A stretch of 64,000 nt of DNA from Vibrio barjaei (GCF_001639065.2 NZ_LQXO02000064.1:1-64000); one strand, 5' to 3'; counted from the first letter of the stretch, positions 52,635 through 61,505 are shown. Made by a program: numbers and translations. Notes: generated by a model not told the origin, from the sequence alone.

Positions 52635-52916
52635 TTATGCACTTTGTTCTTGTAGGTTGTGATTGGTCAGTTCGTTGTGTTTAAGCTCTGTCACCTCGAT
52701 GGTGCGAATATCCCAAAGCTTCTCAATCTGATTGATCAAGGTCGTGATAGGGCGATCGCTATCAACAATGATCTCAACACTGGCAATCTTACTTTCATGG
52801 TTTTGTGTTGCAGCCACTTGTTTAATGATAAAGCCACGGTGGCGAATAACGCGTAATACGCGCTCTAGCAAGACAGGCTTGTCATCGGCTTTGATGTCTA
52901 ATAAGTATCTGTCCAT
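52635..52916 (-). CDS. ilvM: Acetolactate synthase II small subunit
   Basis: Regulatory ACT-domain subunit of acetolactate synthase II. The 93-aa protein begins MDRYLLDIKADDKPVLLERVLRVIRHRGF and covers one ACT fold. Its ATG overlaps the ilvG stop by one base (TAATG), so translation is coupled and subunits are made together. Confidence 0.93.
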   Translation of the reverse strand: MDRYLLDIKADDKPVLLERVLRVIRHRGFIIKQVAATQNHESKIASVEIIVDSDRPITTLINQIEKLWDIRTIEVTELKHNELTNHNLQEQSA

Positions 52917-54562
52917 TAGGTATTCTCCAACATGTCACTATTTGAGGCACCTGGCGGAACCAAAGGCCATACGTTTTCTTCTTCATCTATCAACACGTGA
53001 AGCATGTATGAGGTCTTGCTCTCTAGCATTTCTTTGAGTGCAGGCTCGACTTCTTCTTTGCGAGTGATGGTTTTTCCTGGGATATCGAATGCCTTAGCGA
53101 GCATGACAAAGTCAGGGTTATCATCCAAAATTGTTTCGCTGTGTCGACCATCAAAAAACAGTGACTGCCACTGTCTAACCATACCAAGACGTTGGTTATT
53201 TAACAGCACAATTTTAACGGGTATTTGACGGCGCTTCAGTGTGCCTAGCTCTTGAACATTCATCATGAATGAACCGTCACCAGTAATTAGGATCGATTGG
53301 TCGTCAGGGCGACCAACTGCTGCTCCCATTGCTGCTGGAAGACCAAAGCCCATAGTGCCGAGACCAGCCGAAGTAATGAAATTCTCAGGCAATCTAGGCT
53401 GGATATGTTGTGCTGCCCACATTTGGTGTTGGCCAACGTCAGTCGAGATAATCGAAGACTCAGGCATCATGTCTGATAGCTGTTTAAGGAGCAGTGGAGC
53501 AAAAATCAAATCTCCTGGATGGTCATAGCGCCATTTAAAACCACTGCGTAAGCTTTCGCTGTGATGTACCCAAGGAGCAATATCTTTTGACAGTTCAAGT
53601 TGTGGCAAGATGATGTTGATGTCACCACGTAATGCGGCATGAGCTTGTCTTAGCTTGTTAAATTCTGCAGCATCAATATCGATATGAATCACTTTTGCAT
53701 GAGGAGCAAAGGTATCCAGTTTTCCGGTCACGCGGTCATCAAAACGAGCACCAACCACGATTAAAAGGTCACATTCTTGAACGACTAAGTTTGCGGCCTT
53801 GGTACCGTGCATGCCCAACATTCCCAAGTAGTGTGGGTCGTGTCTCTCTATGGTGCCTAAGCCTTTTAGTGTGCTGACACTTGGCATAGGGTTGAGGCGT
53901 AAAAACTCACGTACAGACTCTGTGGCATCGGCAAGTTGCACACCACCACCTACATACAGAACAGGGCGAGAGCTTTGATCAAGCAGTTGCTGTGCTAACT
54001 GGACTTGCTCTGACAAAGCAACAGGGATCGCTGGTGGCGTAAACGGGGGAAGGACATCAACCGGAGCATTAGCAAGTTGGACATCTTTAGCAATATCGAC
54101 AATAACAGGGCCAGGTCTGCCTGTTTTAGCAACTTCAAATGCTTCGGCAAGAGTTGGAGCTAGCTCTTCAATGTCAGTGACCAGATAGCTATGTTTGGTA
54201 CACGAGAGAGACATACCAATCACATCCATTTCTTGGAATGCATCAGTACCGATATAGGAGCTGGCAACTTGACCAGTGATAGCTACGAGAGGGATCGAAT
54301 CGAGAAAAGCATCGGCGAGGCCGGTTACGAGATTGGTGGCACCGGGGCCGGAGGTGGCCATACAAACAGCAACGTCTTTGGTGGCTCTTGCCAGACCGAT
54401 GGCAGCCATTGCAGCGCCTTGTTCGTGTCGGCAGAGGATATGTTCTACACCACCATCATACAGAGCATCGTAGATTGGCATGATGGCTCCACCAGGATAG
54501 CCAAATACCGTTTCAATGCCTTGCTGTCTCAATGCGGCTACAACTAATTCAGCACCTGTCAT
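52916..54562 (-). CDS. ilvG: Acetolactate synthase II large subunit
   Basis: ThDP- and FAD-dependent enzyme making acetolactate or acetohydroxybutyrate. From the ATG at 54562, preceded by a perfect AAGGAGG, it is 548 aa. The ThDP glutamate is in CRHEQGAAMAAIG near residue 47, and the metal/ThDP motif is ITGDGSFMMNVQEL near 430-443. The frame is intact, unlike the frameshifted ilvG of E. coli K-12. An in-frame extension to 54784 runs through the attenuator and is rejected. Expression is controlled by the ilvL leader. Confidence 0.95.
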   Translation of the reverse strand: MTGAELVVAALRQQGIETVFGYPGGAIMPIYDALYDGGVEHILCRHEQGAAMAAIGLARATKDVAVCMATSGPGATNLVTGLADAFLDSIPLVAITGQVASSYIGTDAFQEMDVIGMSLSCTKHSYLVTDIEELAPTLAEAFEVAKTGRPGPVIVDIAKDVQLANAPVDVLPPFTPPAIPVALSEQVQLAQQLLDQSSRPVLYVGGGVQLADATESVREFLRLNPMPSVSTLKGLGTIERHDPHYLGMLGMHGTKAANLVVQECDLLIVVGARFDDRVTGKLDTFAPHAKVIHIDIDAAEFNKLRQAHAALRGDINIILPQLELSKDIAPWVHHSESLRSGFKWRYDHPGDLIFAPLLLKQLSDMMPESSIISTDVGQHQMWAAQHIQPRLPENFITSAGLGTMGFGLPAAMGAAVGRPDDQSILITGDGSFMMNVQELGTLKRRQIPVKIVLLNNQRLGMVRQWQSLFFDGRHSETILDDNPDFVMLAKAFDIPGKTITRKEEVEPALKEMLESKTSYMLHVLIDEEENVWPLVPPGASNSDMLENT

Positions 54563-54701
54563 TATAGCCTCCTTGGGTGTCACGCTTGCTGTCGTGACTG
54601 TTTGTCGTTCGATTGCACATTGTGTGCTCCATTTCTTCCTGTCATATCCACCGAGAGGGCTTCTATGAGTGATCACTATCAAATTTATATTTTGAGTTTG
54701 T

Positions 54702-54738
54702 AAAAAAACCCCCGGACTTCTCAGTGCGGGGGTTTTTT
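54702..54738 (-). terminator. ilv attenuator terminator
   Basis: On the minus strand AAAAAACCCCCG, a 12-nt loop, then CGGGGGTTTTTTT: a strong intrinsic terminator 12 nt after the ilvL stop and about 140 nt before ilvG. When leucine, isoleucine and valine tRNAs are charged, the leader is translated quickly and this hairpin forms. Confidence 0.92.
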
Positions 54739-54749
54739 GAATCTCGTGG

Positions 54750-54839
54750 TTATTTTCCGCCCACATGCCCCCGTGCGGTACCAATCAGGACCACAATAAT
54801 CAGGCTAATCAGAGTGTGAGAGTGAGCGTTAAAAGTCAT
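54750..54839 (-). CDS. ilvL: ilv operon leader peptide
   Basis: A 29-codon frame reading MTFNAHSHTLISLIIVVLIG and then TARGHVGGK. Ten of the twelve codons TLISLIIVVLIG are for Leu, Ile, Val or close neighbours, the regulatory amino acids of the operon. Ribosome stalling at this run would allow an antiterminator to form and prevent the hairpin at 54702-54738. Start codon ATG at 54839 with only a weak ribosome site (ACAAGATA). Too short for usual gene callers but clear from content and position. Confidence 0.92.
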   Translation of the reverse strand: MTFNAHSHTLISLIIVVLIGTARGHVGGK

Positions 54840-54894
54840 TATCTTGTTTCTAAATCGTTGTGTTGTTTCTAACGAAAATGTTTGCGTCACTAGT

Positions 54895-54922
54895 GGTATC
54901 ACAAATTTCTGTTACCTGACAA
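54895..54922 (-). promoter_or_regulatory. Predicted ilvLGMEDA promoter
   Basis: On the minus strand TTGTCA (54917-54922), a 16-nt spacer and GATACC (54895-54900), about 55 nt before ilvL. The -10 is poor. Confidence 0.45.
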
Positions 54923-55045
54923 GCAAAAAATCATACTTTTTTCACATTTACTCAGCATTAAATATGGCTGTATAACATGGGGTATATATAAAACTCTGAC
55001 TTTTAACCATCTAAGTGAGAGAAATTGGAAGGAAAAAGGGATTTC

Positions 55046-56569
55046 ATGGGATTATCGATTATTTATAGTCGAGCGAGCGTTGGTGTTGAAGCACCTTTGG
55101 TTACGGTTGAAGTCCACATCAGTAACGGTATGCCCGGCTTTACACTGGTAGGACTTCCAGAGACGACAGTTAAGGAATCTAAAGACCGAGTACGCAGTGC
55201 CATTATCAATTCACGGTTTGAGTTTCCGGCGAAAAGAATCACGGTGAATCTTGCTCCAGCGGATCTGCCCAAAGAGGGAGGGCGATTTGATCTTCCTATT
55301 GCATTAGGCATTTTGGCGGCGTCTGATCAGTTACCTCACGATAAGCTACTCGCGCATGAGTTTGTTGGTGAGCTAGCGCTTTCTGGAGAGCTTAGGGTCG
55401 TCAAGGGTGTTTTACCTGCGGCACTAGCCGCTAACAAAAGCCGTCGATGTTTAGTGGTGCCAGAGGGCAATGGTAATCAGGCGGCTTTGGTTGGCCGAGA
55501 GCACCATAAATCGGCATCAGGTCTACTCGATGTTAGTGCGTATTTGATGGGCCAACAAGCTTTATCCCTATATACCGACGCTAAGCAGATAAAAATGGTG
55601 CCTAAAACACGCGATCTACAAGATATCATCGGCCAACAGCAAGGAAAGCGAGCTTTAGAGATTGCCGCTGCAGGAAATCATAACTTACTCTTTCTCGGTC
55701 CTCCTGGAACCGGAAAAACCATGTTGGCCTCACGGCTTTGTGACTTATTACCTGAAATGAGCGAACAAGAAGCGATGGAAACGGCCTCGGTCGCGTCGTT
55801 GACGCAACAGGAAATTAATGAAGACAATTGGAAAACTCGGCCTTTTCGTGCCCCTCATCATTCGAGTTCTATGGCGGCATTAGTTGGTGGAGGTTCGATA
55901 CCAAGACCAGGAGAAATTTCTCTGGCACATAATGGGTTACTATTCCTCGATGAAATGCCCGAATTTGAAAGAAAAGTATTGGATTCACTTCGAGAGCCGC
56001 TTGAATCCGGCGAAATTATTATCTCACGAGCCCAAGGGAAAACCCGTTTTCCAGCTCGATTCCAACTTGTTGGGGCATTGAACCCGAGCCCTACTGGTTA
56101 CTATGAAGGTAATCAATCACGCACCAACCCTCAGCTGATTCTACGCTACCTCAGTCGATTATCGGGACCTTTGCTCGACCGATTTGATATGTCGATTGAA
56201 ATACCGTCATTGCCCAAAGGCACATTGTCTGAAGGGGGAGAGCGAGGAGAGTCAACTCAAGTCGTGCGTCAGCGTGTTCATCGAGCGCGTGATGTGATGT
56301 TGAGTCGCAATGGCAAGGTGAATGCACTCCTTCACAGCGGTGAAATCGAGGATTGTTGTCGCTTAAAGAAAGCGGATGCTGAGTTTCTTGAGAATGCTCT
56401 ACACCGTTTGGGGCTGTCTGTTCGTGCCTATCATCGAATTATCAAAGTAGCACGTACTATTGCTGATCTTGGCGGTGAGGAGGCTATTCAAAGAGCACAT
56501 TTAGCTGAAGCGTTAGGGTATCGCGCTATGGATAGGTTGCTAAAACAATTGACTGCGCAAGCCGTTTAG
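55046..56569 (+). CDS. comM: ComM/YifB AAA+ helicase
   Basis: Hexameric AAA+ (Mg-chelatase-like) helicase; in naturally competent bacteria ComM drives branch migration when incoming DNA recombines. The 507-aa protein begins MGLSIIYSRASVGVEAPLVTVEVHIS and has Walker A GPPGTGKTMLASRL near residues 218-231, Walker B LLFLDEMPEF near 303 and the arginine-rich C-terminal sensor region. I chose the ATG at 55046 over the TTG at 55025, which is part of the upstream ribosome region. Divergent from ilvL. Its stop overlaps that of the next, convergent gene. Confidence 0.94.
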   Translation: MGLSIIYSRASVGVEAPLVTVEVHISNGMPGFTLVGLPETTVKESKDRVRSAIINSRFEFPAKRITVNLAPADLPKEGGRFDLPIALGILAASDQLPHDKLLAHEFVGELALSGELRVVKGVLPAALAANKSRRCLVVPEGNGNQAALVGREHHKSASGLLDVSAYLMGQQALSLYTDAKQIKMVPKTRDLQDIIGQQQGKRALEIAAAGNHNLLFLGPPGTGKTMLASRLCDLLPEMSEQEAMETASVASLTQQEINEDNWKTRPFRAPHHSSSMAALVGGGSIPRPGEISLAHNGLLFLDEMPEFERKVLDSLREPLESGEIIISRAQGKTRFPARFQLVGALNPSPTGYYEGNQSRTNPQLILRYLSRLSGPLLDRFDMSIEIPSLPKGTLSEGGERGESTQVVRQRVHRARDVMLSRNGKVNALLHSGEIEDCCRLKKADAEFLENALHRLGLSVRAYHRIIKVARTIADLGGEEAIQRAHLAEALGYRAMDRLLKQLTAQAV

Positions 56570-57549
56570 AAGGCGAAGTTCATGCCTACAGAGGTTATCC
56601 AATCGGCGGACTCATAAAAGGCGATGGAGGAATCTGTCGCGTTGTATCCTGATAGGGATATCAAAGATAATGCATCAATGTTCCATAAAGAGAGGTATTC
56701 GTAAGCCAAAAACGCACTGTATTTTTCATCGATACGATGATTCTGATCGAAAATGACATTCTCGCCACGATATTCATGATTCATATAGCTCATGGTCGTG
56801 GCAACGCTGTGTCGCTGATAGGTGAATAGAGCAGTAAGCTCGGCGCCAGACCCTTGGTTTCTGACGGCTTGACCCTTAGCATCATCAACCACATAAATCA
56901 CTGATGGAAACAACAGCCAGTGATTATTAACCGCTAACGTGTAAGAGCCTTTCGCATAGTAGAGATGGCTATTCCTATCATAATCAGAGTGAAGATTAAG
57001 GTTTGTTGCCGAAAGCTCTTCATCAACTACTCGGGTTCCGTATGCCAAATCTAGGGTAAACAGTGAGCCTGCGATGTTCTCCATCTGAAAACGATACGCA
57101 TCGCCTGTTGCTTCTGCTGCTTGCAGCTGTTCGGCACTGACGTATGGATTGTTCCAAATCGGTTCTCCAAGGACGGTCGGCAAATAAGACACACTCCAAA
57201 TAGAACCATCGTTTTGTTGTTGCCGATAACCGCCTTCTAATACAAAGGTACCGACGGCAATATCGTTACGGGAAGTACCAATGAACCATTGTTTATTGCT
57301 TTGCGAACCAAAAGTGTAATTGAGCATACCTAATGGCATCCAGAACTCATCGTATGCTTCTTGAGAGGCGCTGATTTTGGGATCGATGCTGGCCACTAAA
57401 TTGGATTTTTCTCCTACTTGTGTATTGCTGACCGATATTTCACCGCTAAAGCCTTTACTCTGGGCTAGTGACGCGACAGATAGAGAGCTGTAGGTCGCAG
57501 TAAATGCTATAAGCGCGATAAGCGAAAGAAAGGAGTATCGAATGGCCAT
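56566..57549 (-). CDS. DUF2860-type outer-membrane protein (copy 2)
   Basis: Predicted beta-barrel of 327 aa with a signal peptide (about residues 1-27) and a C-terminal aromatic residue (SVGMNFAF), the usual outer-membrane insertion signal. The conserved segments GFSGEISVSNTQ and IGTSRNDIAVGTFVLEGGY match the neighbouring paralogue and the family DUF2860, of unknown function. The length and alternating pattern suit a small pore or channel. Its stop codon overlaps the comM stop by 3 bases, and no terminator separates the two convergent genes. Confidence 0.75.
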   Translation of the reverse strand: MAIRYSFLSLIALIAFTATYSSLSVASLAQSKGFSGEISVSNTQVGEKSNLVASIDPKISASQEAYDEFWMPLGMLNYTFGSQSNKQWFIGTSRNDIAVGTFVLEGGYRQQQNDGSIWSVSYLPTVLGEPIWNNPYVSAEQLQAAEATGDAYRFQMENIAGSLFTLDLAYGTRVVDEELSATNLNLHSDYDRNSHLYYAKGSYTLAVNNHWLLFPSVIYVVDDAKGQAVRNQGSGAELTALFTYQRHSVATTMSYMNHEYRGENVIFDQNHRIDEKYSAFLAYEYLSLWNIDALSLISLSGYNATDSSIAFYESADWITSVGMNFAF

Positions 57550-57622
57550 GACATATCCATAAATCAGTAGGTTGTGGGTAAAGAAGTTATTTCCTTATAA
57601 ACTTGGCGGGTACTGTAGCGAT

Positions 57623-57657
57623 AAAAAATGGCTTAGCAAAATGCTTCGCTAAGCCAC
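57623..57657 (-). terminator. Terminator between the two DUF2860 genes
   Basis: On the minus strand TGGCTTAGC, a 10-nt loop, GCTAAGCCA and TTTTTT. It ends the transcript of the first paralogue, so the pair are separate units. Confidence 0.88.
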
Positions 57658-57692
57658 GTATAACGGAAGGCAATGGATATGTGTATGACCTA

Positions 57693-58679
57693 TTAGAATT
57701 TCCAGTTTAGGCCAACTGCGGTAATCCAGTCTTTCTCATCGTAGAAATCGATGTTGGAATCACTATTGGTCGCACCTGCAAAGGCAACAAGCGATACGTT
57801 ATCGGAATAGAAAATTCCCGGATACTCATATGCTAGGAAAGCCTTCCATTCGTCATCACCACGAGTTTTGTCATAGATTGGATTTACCGCATCGTAATCC
57901 CGTTTTAAATAGCCTAACGTCAGTGCCAGTTTGTGATTTCCAAACGACATGAAAGAGGATAACTCTGCACCATAAGTATTGTGTTTCATCGCATTGCCAT
58001 CCGCATCCTGCTGGGTGTAAATCAGAGCGGGATAGAGCAACACTTGTTGACTCACAGGTAACATCATTTTGAATTTACCATAGAGGATATCAGCGTTACG
58101 GCTCAGGAGCTGTGCTTCCTGTGGAGATAAGGCAGGCACGCCTGTACCAGAGCGCTCCTCATCCAATTCACGTTTGCCGTAGGCAAGGTCCAAGCTGAAT
58201 AACGATCCGGCAATATTGTCTAGTTGCAGACGATAAGCGTTGCCTTTTTCTTTGGTAGTATTGCGAGTATCTGTCGTGTAGGGGTCTTGCCAGACTTCAC
58301 CCTCTAGAATGGTTGGCAAGAAAGAAACACTCACTTTGGTTTTATCGCGAAATAGATATTTGTAGCCTGCCTCAAGTGCTACCGTACCAACGGCGATATC
58401 GGCTCGTGATGTACCTAAAAACAATTGATGGTTTGATTGCGATCCAAACGTATATTGAAGACTACCAAGGGGAAGTACTAATGCGCCGCTGTCTTCTTGT
58501 TGACTACCAGTGTAGTTGCGAAATTCATCGTCGGTATTAGTAAGATTCGATGTTTTGCTTGCGTAAGCCGCGTTTAACGCAATTTCACCGCTAAAACCAT
58601 TGCTTTCTCCCAGCTTAGCCACTGCTACCTGTGAGACAAGACCAAGGGACACTGCCAAGACACTCCATGCCTGTTTCAT
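57693..58679 (-). CDS. DUF2860-type outer-membrane protein (copy 1)
   Basis: Predicted outer-membrane beta-barrel of 328 aa. A signal peptide ends near residue 21 (QVAVA), and the protein ends in aromatic ITAVGLNWKF. GFSGEIALNAAY, YTFGSQSNHQLFLGTSRADIA and FLPTILEGEVWQDPY are shared with the downstream copy, so these are tandem paralogues that have diverged considerably. Family DUF2860 has no assigned function. It has its own terminator; a 7-bp inverted repeat at 58811-58829 lies upstream. Confidence 0.77.
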   Translation of the reverse strand: MKQAWSVLAVSLGLVSQVAVAKLGESNGFSGEIALNAAYASKTSNLTNTDDEFRNYTGSQQEDSGALVLPLGSLQYTFGSQSNHQLFLGTSRADIAVGTVALEAGYKYLFRDKTKVSVSFLPTILEGEVWQDPYTTDTRNTTKEKGNAYRLQLDNIAGSLFSLDLAYGKRELDEERSGTGVPALSPQEAQLLSRNADILYGKFKMMLPVSQQVLLYPALIYTQQDADGNAMKHNTYGAELSSFMSFGNHKLALTLGYLKRDYDAVNPIYDKTRGDDEWKAFLAYEYPGIFYSDNVSLVAFAGATNSDSNIDFYDEKDWITAVGLNWKF

Positions 58680-58810
58680 AACTGATCCTTATCATGTTCT
58701 GATTATTTTGGTAACGATTGTAATTATATGTTTATGCTATGTTATTAGTTCAGAATAAGCGCGTTTTTTTTGAGTTACAACACAAATCAGACCAATGATA
58801 AAACCATTGC

Positions 58811-58829
58811 ACAAGGCAGTACGCCTTGT
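58811..58829. repeat. Inverted repeat in divergent region 58680-58878
   Basis: ACAAGGC-N5-GCCTTGT, a perfect 7-bp inverted repeat. It has no T tract, so it is more likely an operator than a terminator. It lies between the DUF2860 gene (leftward) and the acyltransferase gene (rightward). Confidence 0.4.
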
Positions 58830-58878
58830 ACAATTAACCGCCATAAAATTGTCACAAACGAATCATAGATAGTTGGTT

Positions 58879-59763
58879 ATGCTTGGATACCTACTTTTTA
58901 TTATTAGTGCCTCTCTGGTCATCATTAATACAGCATTTTGTTCGATTCCTATTCTTGGGTTTGGATTGATCAAATTTCTACTTCCGATCAAACCTCTACA
59001 GCGATTGTGTACGTCTTTAGCAAATCGATTTATGTGGTTATGGGCGACGGTGAATCACGGTATTCTTCATTTGGTCAATCCCAAGGTGGAATGGGACATT
59101 GAAGGACTAGAATCACTGCGAAAAGATGGTTGGTATTTGATGATCAGTAACCACCTGAGTTGGACTGACATTGTTGTGCTCTGTAGCATATTTAAAGATC
59201 GCATTCCGATGCCTAAGTTTTTTCTGAAACAACAACTTTTGTACGTCCCTTTTGTCGGCATGGCTTGTTGGGCGCTAGATATGCCGTTTATGAAGCGTTA
59301 TTCACGTGAGTATTTGCTTCGTCATCCAGAAAAGCGTGGACAAGATCTCGCCACCACGCGTCGCTCATGTGCAAAGTTTAAAGATACCCCGACGACAGTG
59401 GTTAATTATGTAGAAGGAACGCGCTTTACTGCCGATAAGCAGAAGAAAAGTGCCGCGGGTTACAACTATTTATTACAACCTAAGTCCGGTGGCATTGCTT
59501 ATACATTGGCAGCGATGGGTGACCAGTTTGAAAATATTATTGATGTCACTCTGGCGTATCCGAAAAATACGGATGAGCCGTTTAAAGCGGCATTAATGGG
59601 CGATATGAAAAAAATAGTCGTAAAGGTTCGTATTCTGCCGGTAGATAACAAAATCTTGGGTGATTACTTTAACGATAAGCCTTACAAGCGAGAGTTCCAA
59701 AAATGGTTAGGTGACGTTTGGAAGGACAAGGACCAAGTACTCGATGATATCCACACCAAATAA
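58879..59763 (+). CDS. yihG: YihG-like lysophospholipid acyltransferase
   Basis: Membrane-bound acyltransferase of the PlsC superfamily; E. coli YihG acts as a 1-acylglycerol-3-phosphate acyltransferase. The 294-aa protein has an N-terminal hydrophobic region (about 3-40), the catalytic HX4D box NHLSWTD near residue 91 and EGTRF near 178. In E. coli yihG also lies close to dsbA. The start at ATG 58879 has only a weak ribosome site (AGTTGG). It ends at a bidirectional terminator shared with dsbA. Confidence 0.85.
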   Translation: MLGYLLFIISASLVIINTAFCSIPILGFGLIKFLLPIKPLQRLCTSLANRFMWLWATVNHGILHLVNPKVEWDIEGLESLRKDGWYLMISNHLSWTDIVVLCSIFKDRIPMPKFFLKQQLLYVPFVGMACWALDMPFMKRYSREYLLRHPEKRGQDLATTRRSCAKFKDTPTTVVNYVEGTRFTADKQKKSAAGYNYLLQPKSGGIAYTLAAMGDQFENIIDVTLAYPKNTDEPFKAALMGDMKKIVVKVRILPVDNKILGDYFNDKPYKREFQKWLGDVWKDKDQVLDDIHTK

Positions 59764-59764
59764 A

Positions 59765-59795
59765 AAAAACCGAGCTCATTTGGGCTCGGTTTTTA
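59765..59795. terminator. Bidirectional terminator between yihG and dsbA
   Basis: AAAAACCGAGCTC / GGGCTCGGTTTTT hairpin between convergent genes. Confidence 0.9.
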
Positions 59796-59809
59796 CATTT
59801 TAGAGCGGC

Positions 59810-60409
59810 TTATTTCTTCAATAGGAAGTTTACCAGCTCAAAGTACTCATCCAATGACTGAATGCCACCAGCTTCGACTAGGTACTTGTTATTGACGATG
59901 ACAGCAGGGACACCAGAAAGTCCGCTGTCTTTAAACTGCTTATCAAAACGGCGCACCATAGAGTCAACAGCAAAGCCGTTAAATGCGGCATCAAATTTCT
60001 TCGCGTCCACACCTTCATCTAAGAAGATTTGACGCAGTTCTTCGTCATTGCGAGGCGGTTTGTTCATGTTATGAATACGGTTAAACATCACAGGAACCAT
60101 CTTGTCTTCAATCTTTAACGCCACCATAGTCGCGTAGGCTTTGCTCATTGAAAGGCCCATGTTGCCACCCATAAAAGAAACGTGGTTCTTCTGGAACTTA
60201 GCATCTGCTGGAATCTTTTTCTTAAGCTGCGCAATGATAGGCTCGAAACTGTTGCAGTGAGGGCAGTAGAAAGAGAAGTATTCAGTCACTACTGGCTTAG
60301 ACGATTTTTCTAAATCTAAAACCTTGTAATGAGTACCTTCTTGAAATTGTGCTGCACTGACTCCCAGGCTGACTAGAAGCGTCGCAAATAATGCGATGAT
60401 TTTTTTCAT
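59810..60409 (-). CDS. dsbA: Thiol:disulfide interchange protein DsbA
   Basis: Periplasmic oxidase that introduces disulfides into secreted proteins, re-oxidised by DsbB. The 199-aa precursor has a signal peptide (residues 1-19, ending VSA), the active site CPHC at 49-52 and the cis-proline loop GVPAVIV near 169. I chose the ATG at 60409 after GGAGAAAATA; an upstream ATG at 60433 is not supported. It lies 51 nt after srkA, and the two are co-transcribed in E. coli too. It is needed for many virulence and pilus proteins in vibrios. Confidence 0.95.
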   Translation of the reverse strand: MKKIIALFATLLVSLGVSAAQFQEGTHYKVLDLEKSSKPVVTEYFSFYCPHCNSFEPIIAQLKKKIPADAKFQKNHVSFMGGNMGLSMSKAYATMVALKIEDKMVPVMFNRIHNMNKPPRNDEELRQIFLDEGVDAKKFDAAFNGFAVDSMVRRFDKQFKDSGLSGVPAVIVNNKYLVEAGGIQSLDEYFELVNFLLKK

Positions 60410-60460
60410 TATTTTCTCCATGTGTAAAACCAAATCCTTATCAGGAATGGGGATAGTTTG

Positions 60461-61444
60461 TCACCACTGCGGTTGTAATGAAAGTGGCTTTTCATTCAGC
60501 GCGGCTATCTGTTCTTTAAAACCTAACACTTGTCCTTCCCAGTATTTGGCATCATTGAACCAAGGAAAGGCCTGTGGAAAGGCAGGATCATGCCAGCGTT
60601 TCGCTAACCAAGCCATGTAGTGCACCATACGTAGACCGCGTAAAGGCTCAATTAGTTTCAATTGATCGTTGGCGAGGTCACCAAATTCTTGATATCCCTC
60701 CAATAGAACATCAAGTTGCATCATTTTGTCTTGTCGATCGCCATTGAGCAACATCCATAAATCCTGAATAGCAGGCCCATTTCGTGCATCGTCTAGATCC
60801 ACAAACATCGGACCGTCACGCCAAAGAATGTTGCCCGGGTGGCAGTCGCCATGTAGACGAATGGTTTCACTAGGTTGCCAATGCGCTTCAATTTGCGAGA
60901 TCAGTAAATCTAAATCGCTAAAAAACGCATTTTCTAAATGTGCAGGGATGAATGTTGACGACTGCAGCAGTTTTCTTGGCTGATACACGTACTCTTCCAG
61001 ACCAATTGTCGGGCGATGGATAAAGTTCCTTTGGGCTCCTACCTGATGGATACGGCCCATAAATCGTCCCACCCATTCTAGTTGATCTAGGTTATCAACC
61101 TCGAACTGGCGGCCACCTTCACTATTAAACAGAGTGAACAGATAACCTTGATACTCGTGAATAGTCTCTCCGTTAATCGATAGAGGCGCGGCAATAGGTA
61201 CTTCGTTTTCCACCAGTTCATTGGAAAAGTCGTGCTCTTCTTGGATTTGATCACGGCTCCAGCGTTGTGGTCTATAAAACTTGACCACAAAGCGCTTTCT
61301 ATCTTCATCAGTAAATTGATAGACGCGGTTTTCGTAGCTGTTAAGAGCAAGCAAGCCGGATTCTGCGCGAACACCGATGCTTTCTAAGGCATACCACATG
61401 AAATCGGGAGTGAGGGCATCAAAGTTAAAGGCTTTATCTGTCAT
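60461..61444 (-). CDS. srkA: Stress response kinase SrkA
   Basis: Ser/Thr protein kinase of the aminoglycoside-phosphotransferase fold (YihE/RdoA), linked to envelope stress and protection from cell death. The 327-aa product from the ATG at 61444 aligns with E. coli SrkA from its first residues. LNSYENRVYQF and FVVKFYRPQRW (ATP lysine), the catalytic LHGDCHPGNILW near 200 and FVDLDDARNGP near 217 are all present. The start at 61444 has no ribosome site; an in-frame ATG at 61465 has AAAAGGG in front of it, but both lie in the terminator hairpin of ccoG. Confidence 0.92.
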   Translation of the reverse strand: MTDKAFNFDALTPDFMWYALESIGVRAESGLLALNSYENRVYQFTDEDRKRFVVKFYRPQRWSRDQIQEEHDFSNELVENEVPIAAPLSINGETIHEYQGYLFTLFNSEGGRQFEVDNLDQLEWVGRFMGRIHQVGAQRNFIHRPTIGLEEYVYQPRKLLQSSTFIPAHLENAFFSDLDLLISQIEAHWQPSETIRLHGDCHPGNILWRDGPMFVDLDDARNGPAIQDLWMLLNGDRQDKMMQLDVLLEGYQEFGDLANDQLKLIEPLRGLRMVHYMAWLAKRWHDPAFPQAFPWFNDAKYWEGQVLGFKEQIAALNEKPLSLQPQW

Positions 61445-61450
61445 GTATAA

Positions 61451-61479
61451 AATAAAAGGGCTCATTGCTGAGCCCTTTT
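61451..61479 (-). terminator. ccoG terminator overlapping the srkA start region
   Basis: On the minus strand AAAAGGGCTCA, a GCAA loop, TGAGCCCTTTT and then ATTTTA. The 5' arm holds an AAGGG that could be a ribosome site, and the loop and 3' arm hold an in-frame ATG of srkA. Confidence 0.8.
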
Positions 61480-61505
61480 CCTATAATAGGTAGCTAACAC
61501 GTCGG

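Noticed and set aside
54563..54784. N-terminal extension of IlvG
   Set aside because: The frame passes through the attenuator hairpin and leader; AAGGAGG before the ATG at 54562 and homology fix the start there.
54880..54905. CRP-S or competence element upstream of comM
   Set aside because: TTTGCGTCAC and TATCACAAA look symmetrical, but the half-sites are wrongly spaced for CRP or CRP-S.
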